Assembly (NCBI RefSeq): GCF_005145045.1
Contig: NZ_CP039691.1
Coordinates: forward strand, 2,306,001-2,370,000
Source of the DNA: Agrobacterium larrymoorei
Lineage (GTDB): Bacteria; Pseudomonadota; Alphaproteobacteria; Rhizobiales; Rhizobiaceae
Length of the DNA: 64,000 nt
Reading direction: 5' to 3'
The position numbers were made by a program, and so were the translations under genes. The notes beneath the pieces were generated by a model. The model saw nothing but the letters and a program-made list of their open reading frames with translations. It did not search any database and was not told the origin of the DNA. Below are positions 1 through 7,234 of the stretch, one piece after another (the stretch's first letter is position 1; each line of letters opens with the position of its first letter).

Positions 1-604
1 GCGTGTGGGCCTTGCCCGCGCCCTGACGAACGATGCCGACATTCTGCTGATGGACGAAGCCTATTCGGCGCTCGATCCGCTGATCCGCGTCGATATGCAA
101 ACCATGCTGCTCGATCTTCAGCAGGAACTGAAGAAGACCGTCGTCTTCATTACGCATGATCTGGATGAAGCGCTGCGCCTTGGCGATCACATCGCAATCC
201 TCAAGGACGGCGAGGTCGTTCAGCAGGGCGATGGCCAGAGCATCATTCTCAACCCGGCCGATGAATATGTCGCAGACTTCGTGCGTGATGTGAACCGTGG
301 CCGCGTGTTGCAGGCAACGACGGTGATGGAGCCGCTGGACAGCGCGCCGGAAGGCATGTCCGTTCCGGAAAACGCGACGCTGGAAACAATCGCCCGCGAC
401 ATGACCGATGCGAACGAGACTACGGCTCATGTCGTCAACGACGAGGGCGAAGCCGTTGGCACCATCGGCATCGAAACGCTGGTGGCCGCCATGGTGACAC
501 CTGCGACGCAGGATGCGGAGGAAACCGAACTTCCGCCTTCAGCAACGCAAGAGGCCGCCTCCCCGGTTGCCAGGACGAACGCTCCTGAAAAGCAGGACGC
601 GTGA
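1..604 (+). CDS. choV: Choline/glycine betaine ABC transporter ATP-binding subunit (5' end missing)
   Basis: The reading frame enters from before the window (first whole codon at base 2) and stops at 602-604, so only about the last 200 residues are seen. They hold Walker B and D-loop ([12 protein letters not shown]) and the H-loop (FITHD), followed by a region of about 90 residues that looks like a CBS-type regulatory domain and an acidic tail. This layout is typical of the ProV/OpuA/ChoV group of quaternary amine importers, which energise uptake across the inner membrane. Walker A and the signature motif lie outside the window. Choline specificity is inferred from rhizobial ChoXWV and from the betIBA genes at 51-55 kb; proline betaine or glycine betaine remain possible. 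Confidence 0.85.
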   Translation, partial: RVGLARALTNDADILLMDEAYSALDPLIRVDMQTMLLDLQQELKKTVVFITHDLDEALRLGDHIAILKDGEVVQQGDGQSIILNPADEYVADFVRDVNRGRVLQATTVMEPLDSAPEGMSVPENATLETIARDMTDANETTAHVVNDEGEAVGTIGIETLVAAMVTPATQDAEETELPPSATQEAASPVARTNAPEKQDA

Positions 605-628
605 TTCCCTCAAGTTTCGACCTGATTC

Positions 629-652
629 CCTCCGCAACCATGCTTGCGGAGG
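629..652 (+). terminator. Hairpin terminator after choV
   Basis: A perfect 9-bp stem (CCTCCGCAA / TTGCGGAGG) with loop CCATGC lies 25 bases after the choV stop. The following bases are pyrimidine-rich (TCTCACCC) but not a clean T run, so termination strength is uncertain. Confidence 0.55.
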
Positions 653-800
653 TCTCACCCTGCTAAAGAATCGGCATTTGCGGGCTTTTTGACAATTTGC
701 AAGCCCTAAAGTTGCAAAATCGAAGCAGTACTTTCCAGCCTGTCAAGCAGATATCGCCTCACGTAAGGCGATGACGCAAGCTTCGCGCAAGCTTCAGCGG

Positions 801-816
801 TTAAAAATTCGTTAAC
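801..816 (+). promoter_or_regulatory. CtrA-type box TTAA-N7-TTAAC
   Basis: Bases 801-816 read TTAA, seven bases, TTAAC, an exact match to the consensus for the alphaproteobacterial cell-cycle regulator CtrA. It ends 18 bases before the start codon at 835. A CtrA site over a -35 would put transcription start at or just after that ATG, so the box could mean repression, a leaderless message, or a chance match. It follows a small hairpin (753-772). Confidence 0.45.
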
Positions 817-834
817 AGCTTGATGAGGCTTATT

Positions 835-1107
835 ATGAATATCGACAATAATATTGGCGGCTCACCCTATCAGGGTCGCTCACAACATATTGAGAAAGTG
901 CAAACGGAAACGGCGAATTCCGAAGTTCAGGCTTCGGTGTTCAGCGGAAATTCTATTTCCTTCGTCAACGCGCTGCAATCCACGTCACTCGCAAACGTTC
1001 TCTGGACTGTCAATCGCGATGCCGCCCCCGAAACGGCTGCCGCTTCTTCCATGACAACAGCAGATAGCGATGCCGCCTGGGTGTTTCAGGCCTATACTGA
1101 ACACTGA
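835..1107 (+). CDS. Small protein of unknown function
   Basis: A 90-residue protein. The ATG at 835 is preferred to the TTG or ATG at 820-823 because GAGG sits six bases upstream. The sequence is polar and low in charge, with no signal peptide or membrane helix, rich in Ser, Asn and Ala, and ends in an aromatic stretch (AAWVFQAYTEH). I do not recognise the family. A segment reading SLANVLWTVN loosely resembles SMSSVLWELE in the protein encoded at 2643, so the two may be distant relatives. A CtrA-like box lies just upstream and a strong terminator directly after the stop, which supports a real short transcription unit. Confidence 0.6.
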   Translation: MNIDNNIGGSPYQGRSQHIEKVQTETANSEVQASVFSGNSISFVNALQSTSLANVLWTVNRDAAPETAAASSMTTADSDAAWVFQAYTEH

Positions 1108-1108
1108 A

Positions 1109-1130
1109 ATCGCCGGATCACTCCGGCGAT
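1109..1130. terminator. Terminator hairpin between the small gene and dmeF
   Basis: A perfect 9-bp stem (ATCGCCGGA / TCCGGCGAT) with loop TCAC starts two bases after the stop codon at 1107 and lies 48 bases beyond the dmeF stop on the other strand. It probably ends the plus-strand gene and may serve both. Confidence 0.7.
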
Positions 1131-1177
1131 TATCTCTCCCCACCTTATGAGGTGGCGCAGTCATCAGGACTGTGAAA

Positions 1178-2218
1178 TCAGGCGATTGCGTTGGTTTCAA
1201 TCGTCACATGTGACAATTCCCCAAAAGACTTCAGCTTTTCCCGGTAGTAGCCCGAGGATTTTTCCTCAGTCGTGGAAATGGCAATAATGGCGGCATAATG
1301 CCCCGGCCCTACCTGCCACAAATGCAGGTCGGTAATGTTTTCCTGTCCGGTTTCGATGGCGCTGCGAATTTTCGTTGCCAGCGCCTGATCCTGTGGCACG
1401 GCATCGACCAGAACCGAGCCCGTGGCGCGGATGAGGCCCCATGACCAGCGTGCAATGACGAGCCCGCCGACGATGCCCATGGCGGGATCGAGGAAGTTCC
1501 AGCCATTCCACTTGCCCAGCAGCAGGGCCACGATTGCCAGCACCAATGTCAGCGCATCTGCGATGACGTGCAGATAAGCGGCACGCAGATTGTTATCCCT
1601 GCCGCCATGATGGGCGTGATCGCCATGGTGGTGATTGGCATGGGCGTGAGAACCATCATGATGGCCGTGATGCGCATGGCTTCCGTGAGAGTGGCCGCCA
1701 TGGGAATGTCCATGATCATGCCCATGGTGATGCCTAATGTGATGACCATGATGGTGATCGTCCTTCAACAACAGCGCGCTGACGAAATTGACGAGGAGGC
1801 CGATGACCGCGACGATGATTGCCTGATTGAAATCGATCTCTACCGGGGAAACGAAGCGCAGTGCGCTTTCCCAGGCAATCAGCAGCGCCACAACCGCCAG
1901 CACCACGGCGCTGGCAAAGCCCGCCAGATCACCGAACTTGCCGGTGCCGAAGGTGAAGCGCGAATTGCGCGCATGTTTGCGGGCATAGAGATAGGCCAGC
2001 GCCGAAATCAGCATCGCGCCCGCATGGGTGGACATGTGCCAGCCATCCGCTGTCAGCGCCATGGAGCCGAACCAGTTGCCCGCCGTGATTTCCGCCACCA
2101 TCATGACGGCAGTCAGGGCAATCACCATCCAGACTCGCCGCTCGTTGCGCTCGTGATTAGCCCCAAGAAAAACGTGGTCATGCGTTCCATCCGCATGGAT
2201 ATGCGCGCTCAATGCCAT
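1178..2218 (-). CDS. dmeF: Cation diffusion facilitator, Co/Ni efflux
   Basis: A 346-residue inner-membrane metal/proton antiporter of the CDF family. The six-helix transporter core is split by a very His-rich cytoplasmic loop (about residues 155-205, mostly His, Gly and Asp) after helix 4. The helix 2 metal site is present as TADGWHMSTH (H-x3-D type signature) and the helix 5 partner site as HVIADALT. A C-terminal soluble CDF domain follows. The His-rich loop and the RcnR/FrmR-type repressor gene nine bases upstream match the DmeRF pair of Rhizobium leguminosarum and Agrobacterium, which exports cobalt and nickel. The pair is probably one operon expressed from the operator/promoter at 2514-2547. 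Confidence 0.93.
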   Translation of the reverse strand: MALSAHIHADGTHDHVFLGANHERNERRVWMVIALTAVMMVAEITAGNWFGSMALTADGWHMSTHAGAMLISALAYLYARKHARNSRFTFGTGKFGDLAGFASAVVLAVVALLIAWESALRFVSPVEIDFNQAIIVAVIGLLVNFVSALLLKDDHHHGHHIRHHHGHDHGHSHGGHSHGSHAHHGHHDGSHAHANHHHGDHAHHGGRDNNLRAAYLHVIADALTLVLAIVALLLGKWNGWNFLDPAMGIVGGLVIARWSWGLIRATGSVLVDAVPQDQALATKIRSAIETGQENITDLHLWQVGPGHYAAIIAISTTEEKSSGYYREKLKSFGELSHVTIETNAIA

Positions 2219-2227
2219 TGCCTTACC

Positions 2228-2500
2228 TCACCGAATATAGGTTTTCAGAACCTGCGCCAGCTCTTCTGTTGCCTTGGCGCGCTCTTCATCGTTTTCCGCA
2301 TGCAGCACATGCTCGTGCAGGTGATCCTGCATCACCTCCCCCGTCAGCCCGGAGAGCGCGCCGCGCACGGACGCCAGAAGCTGGAGGATATCGCCACAGG
2401 GCTTGCCACCCTCCAGCGCCCGCTCCACCGCCTCCATCTGCCCCTTCATCCGCCGGATCCGCGCCAGCAGCTTGTCCTTATCCCGCATCGTGTGTGACAT
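2228..2500 (-). CDS. dmeR: Metal-responsive repressor of the RcnR/FrmR family
   Basis: A 90-residue all-helical regulator. The start at 2500 (MSHTMRDKDKLL) is chosen over upstream codons because an AGGCAGGA ribosome site precedes it and it gives the normal family length. The core R-I-R-R-M-K-G-Q followed by a Cys (KPCGD) and the His pair in QDHLHEHVLH are the ligands expected for an RcnR-like nickel/cobalt sensor. Metal binding would release it from the G6-centred operator upstream and derepress dmeR-dmeF. Confidence 0.9.
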   Translation of the reverse strand: MSHTMRDKDKLLARIRRMKGQMEAVERALEGGKPCGDILQLLASVRGALSGLTGEVMQDHLHEHVLHAENDEERAKATEELAQVLKTYIR

Positions 2501-2513
2501 CGGTCCTGCCTCG

Positions 2514-2547
2514 ATCAATATAGTATAGGGGGGTATATTATATTGAT
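2514..2547 (-). promoter_or_regulatory. DmeR operator (G-tract inverted repeat)
   Basis: A 34-bp inverted repeat with 14-bp arms matching at 13 positions surrounds six consecutive G (2528-2533). The core GTATAGGGGGGTATAT resembles the G-tract-with-AT-arms sites bound by RcnR-family proteins, including the rhizobial DmeR box. It lies 14 bases upstream of the dmeR start and must overlap its promoter. Confidence 0.85.
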
Positions 2548-2642
2548 TATGCAGAGATGGCAATGCACATCTCCACAACCTCCGCGCAAGTCAGCGCAGG
2601 CAATATTCAATCATATTCGGTGTTTTTTGAGGGAGCTTTCAT

Positions 2643-3137
2643 ATGGTTGATCCAGTTTCGTATAGCAGCATTTTCTTCAACGGCTTCGATGCGCAGCATC
2701 AAAACGATGGCTCTAGCGGCGACGCGTTCCAGTCTGAACTGGATGAGGTCGCCGTTTCAGAGACCGCTACTACCGATCCGGTGTCTTTTGGGGATTATGG
2801 CAACACACCCACAACAAGCTTCAGTACGTCGATGTCTAGTGTTCTTTGGGAACTTGAAATCAACGATGCGCCGAAGACGTTTGAAGACGTACAGGATGAA
2901 CTCGATGCCGCCTCGGAGGCCCTGAGGACGGAGTTTCTGGAGTTCTCCGAAATGAGTCTGGAAGAAAGAATTCGCGCCAATATTCTCAGAGAGAAAAATA
3001 TCACGGAAGAGGATTTGGCCAAGCTCGAGCCTGACGAGCGCGCCGCAATCGAAGAAGAAATCAAACAGGCAATTCTGCGCGCACTGGGCGTTAATAATGC
3101 CACCAACGGTGAAGATGGGGCAGCTTCAACAGCATAG
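2643..3137 (+). CDS. Acidic helical protein of unknown function
   Basis: A 164-residue protein; GAGGGA lies eight bases before the ATG. The first 85 residues are Ser/Thr/Asp-rich and probably disordered. The second half is strongly charged and helical (SEMSLEERIRANIL, then KNITEEDLAKLEPDERAAIEEE), a compact pattern seen in alphaproteobacterial hypothetical proteins but with no function I can name. No signal peptide or membrane segment. It stands alone between the dme operator and the merR gene. The SMSSVLWELE segment weakly resembles the small protein encoded at 835. Confidence 0.7.
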   Translation: MVDPVSYSSIFFNGFDAQHQNDGSSGDAFQSELDEVAVSETATTDPVSFGDYGNTPTTSFSTSMSSVLWELEINDAPKTFEDVQDELDAASEALRTEFLEFSEMSLEERIRANILREKNITEEDLAKLEPDERAAIEEEIKQAILRALGVNNATNGEDGAASTA

Positions 3138-3187
3138 GTCGCTATTACCCCGGGTGCTGACGCCGCACCATTGTTTACACGCTTTCT

Positions 3188-3218
3188 CATAGCTATATCT
3201 CTATAAGCTATAGCTATG
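3188..3218 (+). promoter_or_regulatory. Inverted repeat operator before merR
   Basis: A perfect 10-bp inverted repeat (CATAGCTATA / TATAGCTATG) with an 11-base spacer ends ten bases before the merR start. MerR-type sensors bind such dyads between -35 and -10 of a promoter with a long spacer, so this is a likely autoregulatory site. No divergent gene starts here. Confidence 0.7.
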
Positions 3219-3228
3219 AGGTGCCATC

Positions 3229-3642
3229 ATGTATTCCATCGGTGATCTTTCCAGGCGAACCGGCGTGAAGGTGCCGACAATCCGTTACTATGAGCAGATG
3301 GGTTTGCTGAAAGAAGCGGATCGCTCGGAGGGTAACCAGCGGCGCTACGAGAAGTCCGATCTCGAGCGGCTGGCCTTCGTGCGCCACGCCCGAGACCTCG
3401 GCCTCAACATCGACGCCATCCGCGAACTGATCGCGCTCAGCCAGCACCGCGAACTCCCTTGCGAAGGCGCCGACCGCATCGCCGCCGATCACCTGGCAAC
3501 GGTGCGCGAAAAGATCGCCAAGCTGAAGAAGCTGGAGCACGAACTCGAACGCATCGTCTCCCATTGCGACGGCCATTCCATCGAGGATTGCTATGTCATC
3601 CGCGCATTGTCGAACCACGGGCTTTGCAAGCATGAGCATTGA
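3229..3642 (+). CDS. MerR-family metal sensor, ZntR-like
   Basis: A 137-residue regulator with an N-terminal winged helix (SIGDLSRRTGVKVPTIRYYE), a dimerisation helix (about 80-110) and a C-terminal metal loop. Cys78 sits where ZntR/CadR proteins for divalent metals have their conserved Cys and copper sensors have Ser; Cys113, His116 and Cys121 (CDGHSIEDC) form the loop. This points to a Zn/Cd/Pb-type sensor rather than Cu(I). Unusually, no P-type ATPase or other efflux gene adjoins it; dmeF is 1 kb away and has its own repressor. The target is therefore unknown. Confidence 0.85.
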   Translation: MYSIGDLSRRTGVKVPTIRYYEQMGLLKEADRSEGNQRRYEKSDLERLAFVRHARDLGLNIDAIRELIALSQHRELPCEGADRIAADHLATVREKIAKLKKLEHELERIVSHCDGHSIEDCYVIRALSNHGLCKHEH

Positions 3643-3733
3643 GGGCAGAGCTCATGGGAGTGATGGCAACGAGCCGGAAGGTCGCAGCGATCCAAATTGA
3701 GTGGCGAACCTCGGCCTTGGCGGATTATAGTCC

Positions 3734-4129
3734 TCAATCTTTAACGTCGACGTAGTCCTCAAACTCCCATGCGAGTTCTCTGCTTAAAAGCGTCGCAAGC
3801 CTGTCCCAATTGTCCGCAGTTTGAGATGCAATGAAATATTCGACAACGTCACGAATAGCGCGTTCGTCGTAAGATTGTACAAATAGATAATGTCGACCGA
3901 AAAGAGGATGTGAATGTCTCTCATGGGTTTCGTGACCTGGCTTAGGATTTAAAACGTTATCAGCAAACCATAATGGTGTGCAGACAACAGCAGAGAAATT
4001 ATCTCCACCTTTGCTATCCGGAGGGCCGATAACGAGGTCCAATAAAGCTCCGAAGTATTCAGTGTTGTCTGGGATAAACCATTCTCCGTCTCTTCCCAAC
4101 ATATTAAATTTTTTGAGTTCTGCCTTCAT
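3734..4129 (-). CDS. Orphan immunity protein, Imm8 family
   Basis: A 131-residue soluble protein. The ATG at 4129 (MKAELKKF) fits the family start better than the TTG three codons earlier. The N-terminal MKAELKKF, the FGALLDLVIGP segment and FSAVVCTPLWF are characteristic of the Imm8 family, whose members neutralise polymorphic toxins in contact-dependent competition. No toxin, Rhs, or secretion gene is nearby, so this looks like an orphan immunity gene. The gene and the next 1.1 kb are clearly more AT-rich than the surroundings, which suggests acquisition from elsewhere. Confidence 0.75.
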   Translation of the reverse strand: MKAELKKFNMLGRDGEWFIPDNTEYFGALLDLVIGPPDSKGGDNFSAVVCTPLWFADNVLNPKPGHETHERHSHPLFGRHYLFVQSYDERAIRDVVEYFIASQTADNWDRLATLLSRELAWEFEDYVDVKD

Positions 4130-4233
4130 GCTCTGCAACTATGTTTTTTGGCTATGATAAATTAAGGTGCTCACATCCGAAATCGGCGCAAACCAGCCGA
4201 ACGAATGTGACGGTTTTTGACCCGAAGCAGACT

Positions 4234-4818
4234 TCATTTCATCGCTGTGATAGCAAGCCAATCAGTCTGCTTGGAGTCACATGCGCTGTCTGTCCAGGCC
4301 TCGACCTCAATGTTATGCCAAGGCGTTGATGCCTGCCAAAGCGATATCAACTGATCTTGCTGGAAATAGTTATAGTAGCGGCCCAGCGCATCTGAACCCT
4401 CCTCGCTACCCGCCTTAAAACTAGCCCAAACGACAGCGTTCTCAGTCATCGCACGGTAAATTCTCGTAATGACCCCACCGAGTTGTAGTCGCGGCACATG
4501 GGTCAGGGAAGCGCAGGCGTAAACCCCGTCTTAAACATCTTTAGCATCCAGCTCGTTGAACAACATCGTCTTGACAGGCTGCCCGATGCGAAGTGAAGCG
4601 ATGGCGGCAAGTTCCGATGAGCCGTCTGTCGCATCTAGTTTGAAGTCGTTCTTGATGATTACTGCAGCATCAACGCCACGACCTGTACCCAATTCGAGCA
4701 CCCTACCATTTAGTTTGCACTGTTTGAGAAAAGTAAACAATCTAGGATTGGGAGCATTTTTGTCGGCCGTATATTTCTCGGAGTTTGCCTCGTAAAATTT
4801 CAAGGTAGTATCGTTCAT
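4234..4818 (-). pseudogene. SAM-dependent methyltransferase interrupted by one in-frame stop
   Basis: A continuous 194-codon frame starting at 4818 encodes a class I methyltransferase with motif I as VLELGTGRGVDAA and a later DGVYACASLTHVPR segment typical of small-molecule methyltransferases. A single TAA at 4531-4533 splits it after codon 95. Both halves are in the same frame with no insertion or deletion, and the stop stands where relatives usually have Tyr or Phe, so a one-base change from TAT or TAC is the simple explanation. The downstream half has no good start of its own. It shares the AT-rich patch with the Imm8 gene. Confidence 0.8.
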
Positions 4819-4947
4819 TAGCGTTAGCCCCTCCCAATCCATATCCGACGCAATTACACAAACGTAAAATAGGCACAAAAACCGCAATTGGTGCAAACCA
4901 GAAATCCGGCCTTGACACGATTACGATTCGAGCGCATCACTCTCGCA

Positions 4948-5056
4948 TGATCAACGAACGCGCACCCATTTCCTGCACGTATTTTTGGGCCTTCCTTTAA
5001 GGGCGGCTCGACAGATCAGTTTGTCAACAAGCCGCCGTCAGGCGGCTTTGTTGTTT
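4948..5056 (+). ncRNA. Candidate trans-acting small RNA or structured leader
   Basis: TTGACA at 4912-4917 is followed after 17-18 bases by a weak -10 (CATCAC/ATCACT), predicting a start near 4948. The transcript of about 110 bases would fold into a first hairpin closed by CCCA/TGGG with TTTCCTGC in its loop, a second one (GCCTT/AAGGGC) with CCTTT in its loop, and a very strong terminator at 5029-5048. Exposed C/U-rich loops and this size match the plan of rhizobial alpha-r family small RNAs; I cannot assign a family without a covariance search. An alternative is an attenuator for the acetyltransferase gene at 5103. Confidence 0.5.
5029..5048 (+). terminator. Strong rho-independent terminator
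   Basis: Perfect 8-bp stem AAGCCGCC / GGCGGCTT, loop GTCA, followed by TGTTGTTTTC. It lies 55 bases before the next start codon and well after any plus-strand gene, so it must end the candidate small RNA or attenuate the transcript into the acetyltransferase gene. Confidence 0.85.
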
Positions 5057-5102
5057 TCAAACGTCCTGACGGCAAAAGACCAGAACCCGAAGGACCGCAG
5101 AA

Positions 5103-5591
5103 ATGACCGAAGACAGCCTTCTGACCTTACCGAGACCGCCCGTCGTGACCATTCGTGGTGCGCGCAAGACCGATCTGCCTGAACTCAACGAGATGATCAC
5201 GCTTTTGGCGGCTCATCATGGTGATGCGGCGGCGATTACGCCGGAAAAGCTGGAGCGTGATCTCTTCGCGCAAATCCCCTGGATCACAGCACTTGTTGCA
5301 GAAGCCGATGGCGAGTTGATCGGCTACGCGATCCTCGTGCCGCTCTACCGTGCGCAGGAAGGTCGTCGCGGTATGGAACTGCATCACCTCTTCGTGCGGG
5401 ATGGGCATCGCGGCCACGGCACTGGCCAGCATCTGGTTTCCCGTGCGCGTGACGTGGCGAAGCGTTGCGGCTGTGATTTCCTGTCCGTTGGTGCTGCCAC
5501 CGGCAATTTCGCCGCACATAAGTTCTACGAAAACATGGATTTCGTACCGCGCCCGGTCACCGGCATGCGCTTCATGCAGGCGCTTTCCTGA
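5103..5591 (+). CDS. GNAT family N-acetyltransferase
   Basis: A 162-residue acetyl-CoA-dependent transferase. GAAGGACC precedes the ATG by a normal distance. The acetyl-CoA loop is GHRGHGTGQHLV (R-x-x-G-x-G type) at about residues 100-112, after the beta-4 segment MELHHLFVRDGH; the C-terminal FYENMDFVP is the usual alpha-4/beta-6 end. The family acetylates amines such as spermidine, ribosomal proteins or antibiotics; the substrate here cannot be told. It lies 27 bases upstream of the DJ-1/PfpI gene and is probably cotranscribed with it. Confidence 0.85.
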   Translation: MTEDSLLTLPRPPVVTIRGARKTDLPELNEMITLLAAHHGDAAAITPEKLERDLFAQIPWITALVAEADGELIGYAILVPLYRAQEGRRGMELHHLFVRDGHRGHGTGQHLVSRARDVAKRCGCDFLSVGAATGNFAAHKFYENMDFVPRPVTGMRFMQALS

Positions 5592-5618
5592 GACACGCAC
5601 AGACGTTCGGAGGATGAC

Positions 5619-6191
5619 ATGACGCGTATCGCCATAGCGCTGACAGAGGAATTTGCCGACTGGGAGCCCGCTCTGCTGGCTGCCGCCGCACGCGGTTATC
5701 TGGGCGTGGAGATCGTCACTGCATCGCCCGATGGCAAGCCCTTGACGTCCATGGGTGGGCTGAAGGTGATGCCGGACACGGCCTATGAAGCGCTCGACCC
5801 CGACGATATCGATGCGCTCGTCATTCCCGGCGGATTGAGCTGGGAAAAAGGTGCTGCGCCCGATTTTACCGATCTGGTCCATCGGTTTCGCGCGCAGGAC
5901 CGCGTTGTGGCGGGTATTTGTGCGGCGGCGAGCGCGCTTGCGGGAACGGGCGTCCTGAACCATGCGGCACATACCGGCAACTCGCTCGCCTCGCATCAGC
6001 GATACGAGATGTACGAGGGTGCCGGGCTTTATCGCGACCAGCCACAGGCCGTCAGCGACAAGGGTATCGTTACCGCGCCGGGGAATTCTCCGGTCACGTT
6101 TGCTGCCGAAGTCCTGAAGGCGCTGGACCTGTGGGGGCCGGAAGCCGAAGCGGAGATTTCGGTGTTTTCCGCCGAGCATCTCAAGCCTTAA
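5619..6191 (+). CDS. DJ-1/PfpI family protein
   Basis: A 190-residue cytosolic protein of the class I glutamine amidotransferase-like superfamily. The nucleophile elbow AGICAAAS places the reactive Cys at 101, with His118 in the HTGN segment nearby and an acidic residue near the N-terminus (EEFADWE). Members act as glyoxalases, deglycases or stress proteins, and the exact reaction is disputed for most. GGAGG precedes the ATG. The stop codon TAA overlaps the stop of the convergent gene at 6188 within the four bases TTAA. Confidence 0.88.
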   Translation: MTRIAIALTEEFADWEPALLAAAARGYLGVEIVTASPDGKPLTSMGGLKVMPDTAYEALDPDDIDALVIPGGLSWEKGAAPDFTDLVHRFRAQDRVVAGICAAASALAGTGVLNHAAHTGNSLASHQRYEMYEGAGLYRDQPQAVSDKGIVTAPGNSPVTFAAEVLKALDLWGPEAEAEISVFSAEHLKP

Positions 6192-6511
6192 CGATCCAGA
6201 ACACGGCAGCGGCGCGCTGGTCCTTTCGCGCTTTCTGCCGAACTGGCTCGCCGCACATCACGGCTGTTGATGTGCAGGCTGTGGTTCTTTGGGATGTTCA
6301 TCAGGTCGATCTTGCTGCGCGCAGCAGCGAGGAATGATGCTTGATTTCCATGAAAATAATCCAGGCAACGCTCTTTCGACGGCGTTTCCGGCAGAAGCGC
6401 CTTGAAGGCCAGGCGGTGCATGGCGCAGGCTGCGCCATGGCCGGGGACGGGGAAACGCAGACAATCGAGCTCATCGCTCCACTCGGCTGCGCTCCCCTCG
6501 CCCTCTATCAT
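6188..6511 (-). CDS. Third gene of the cobalt uptake operon, unknown function
   Basis: A 107-residue frame whose ATG begins two bases after the cbtA stop codon, so translation is probably coupled. The protein has no membrane segment. A Cys in RFPVPGHGAACAMH, a central Leu-rich helix and the end segment NHSLHINSRDV look like a compact folded domain, and the spacing loosely recalls the DUF1488 pattern, but I cannot assign it. Its position makes it part of the cobalamin-riboswitch-controlled transcript, suggesting a role in cobalt or corrinoid supply. Basic tail after residue 85. Real gene likely but not certain. Confidence 0.6.
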   Translation of the reverse strand: MIEGEGSAAEWSDELDCLRFPVPGHGAACAMHRLAFKALLPETPSKERCLDYFHGNQASFLAAARSKIDLMNIPKNHSLHINSRDVRRASSAESAKGPARRCRVLDR

Positions 6512-6512
6512 T

Positions 6513-7220
6513 TCACTTGACCAATTCGAAGCGCTTGAGGAACAGACCGCTGAGCGAACCGAGGATCAGCCAGAAGACGAAGCTGGTAACCGTTGCGACG
6601 ACGACGAAGCGGCGTTCGAGCGGCAGGGGCGCCAGCGCATGTTCCCCCTCAGGCGGCAGGGGTGCGCCGACGATGTGCGGCGCGACGATGAGCAGGACCG
6701 CAAGCAGGATGGCCCATGGCTCCGTGCGCCGGAAGGCAAGCAGCGCGATGCCGCCTGCCGTTGCTGCAACGGTTGCGAGCCACCAGATTTGACGGGCGTT
6801 GAGATCGGCAGCCGGGCTGCCCGGCAATTCAGGCGGAAGGCCGATCATGGGTGCCAGCATCACGGCTGCAAAGCCGGAAAGCCCCCAGAACAGCCCTTCG
6901 CGCCAGCCGCCCTGCGCACCGCGCAGCGAGATCAGCCCGGTCAGCACCAGCGCATAACCGATTGCGGTCAAGACGTTGGCGGCAATCGTATAGGCGTTAC
7001 GCTCGAAACCATCGGCAGGTGCCCAGGCTTCCTCGTCATGGTGGTGGTCCGCGGGCGTGCCAGCCGCATGGGTGTGCCCGGCATCACCACCGGCGCTCTC
7101 GAATGTTTCCGCCTGAAGGATGAGCGGTGTGGTGCCGATGGCCTGCATGGCGCTCGTCGCAAGGCCCGCAATCAGCCCGACAAGCACGGCAGTAAAGACG
7201 ATGTTTCTGAAAAACGGCAT
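6513..7220 (-). CDS. cbtA: Cobalt transporter subunit CbtA
   Basis: A 235-residue membrane protein (start at MPFFRNIV, with GGGAGG-like purines upstream). It has a first helix near residues 4-24, a His-rich periplasmic loop (HTHAAGTPADHHHDEE) likely to bind metal, and further helices at about 80-100, 113-130, 150-165, 175-190 and 208-228. This fits CbtA, the larger membrane subunit of a putative cobalt importer found under cobalamin riboswitches in proteobacteria. The cbtB start is 14 bases upstream of it in the same operon. Confidence 0.92.
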   Translation of the reverse strand: MPFFRNIVFTAVLVGLIAGLATSAMQAIGTTPLILQAETFESAGGDAGHTHAAGTPADHHHDEEAWAPADGFERNAYTIAANVLTAIGYALVLTGLISLRGAQGGWREGLFWGLSGFAAVMLAPMIGLPPELPGSPAADLNARQIWWLATVAATAGGIALLAFRRTEPWAILLAVLLIVAPHIVGAPLPPEGEHALAPLPLERRFVVVATVTSFVFWLILGSLSGLFLKRFELVK

Positions 7221-7234
7221 GGTTCCCCTCCCCC

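Noticed and set aside
1568..2497. Long open frame antisense to dmeF and dmeR
   Set aside because: It lies wholly opposite two recognised genes, and its His/Met-rich product is the mirror of their codon pattern.
4531..4533. Programmed read-through or recoding at the TAA in the methyltransferase gene
   Set aside because: TAA is not a recoding codon for selenocysteine or pyrrolysine and no special hairpin follows; a nonsense mutation is simpler.
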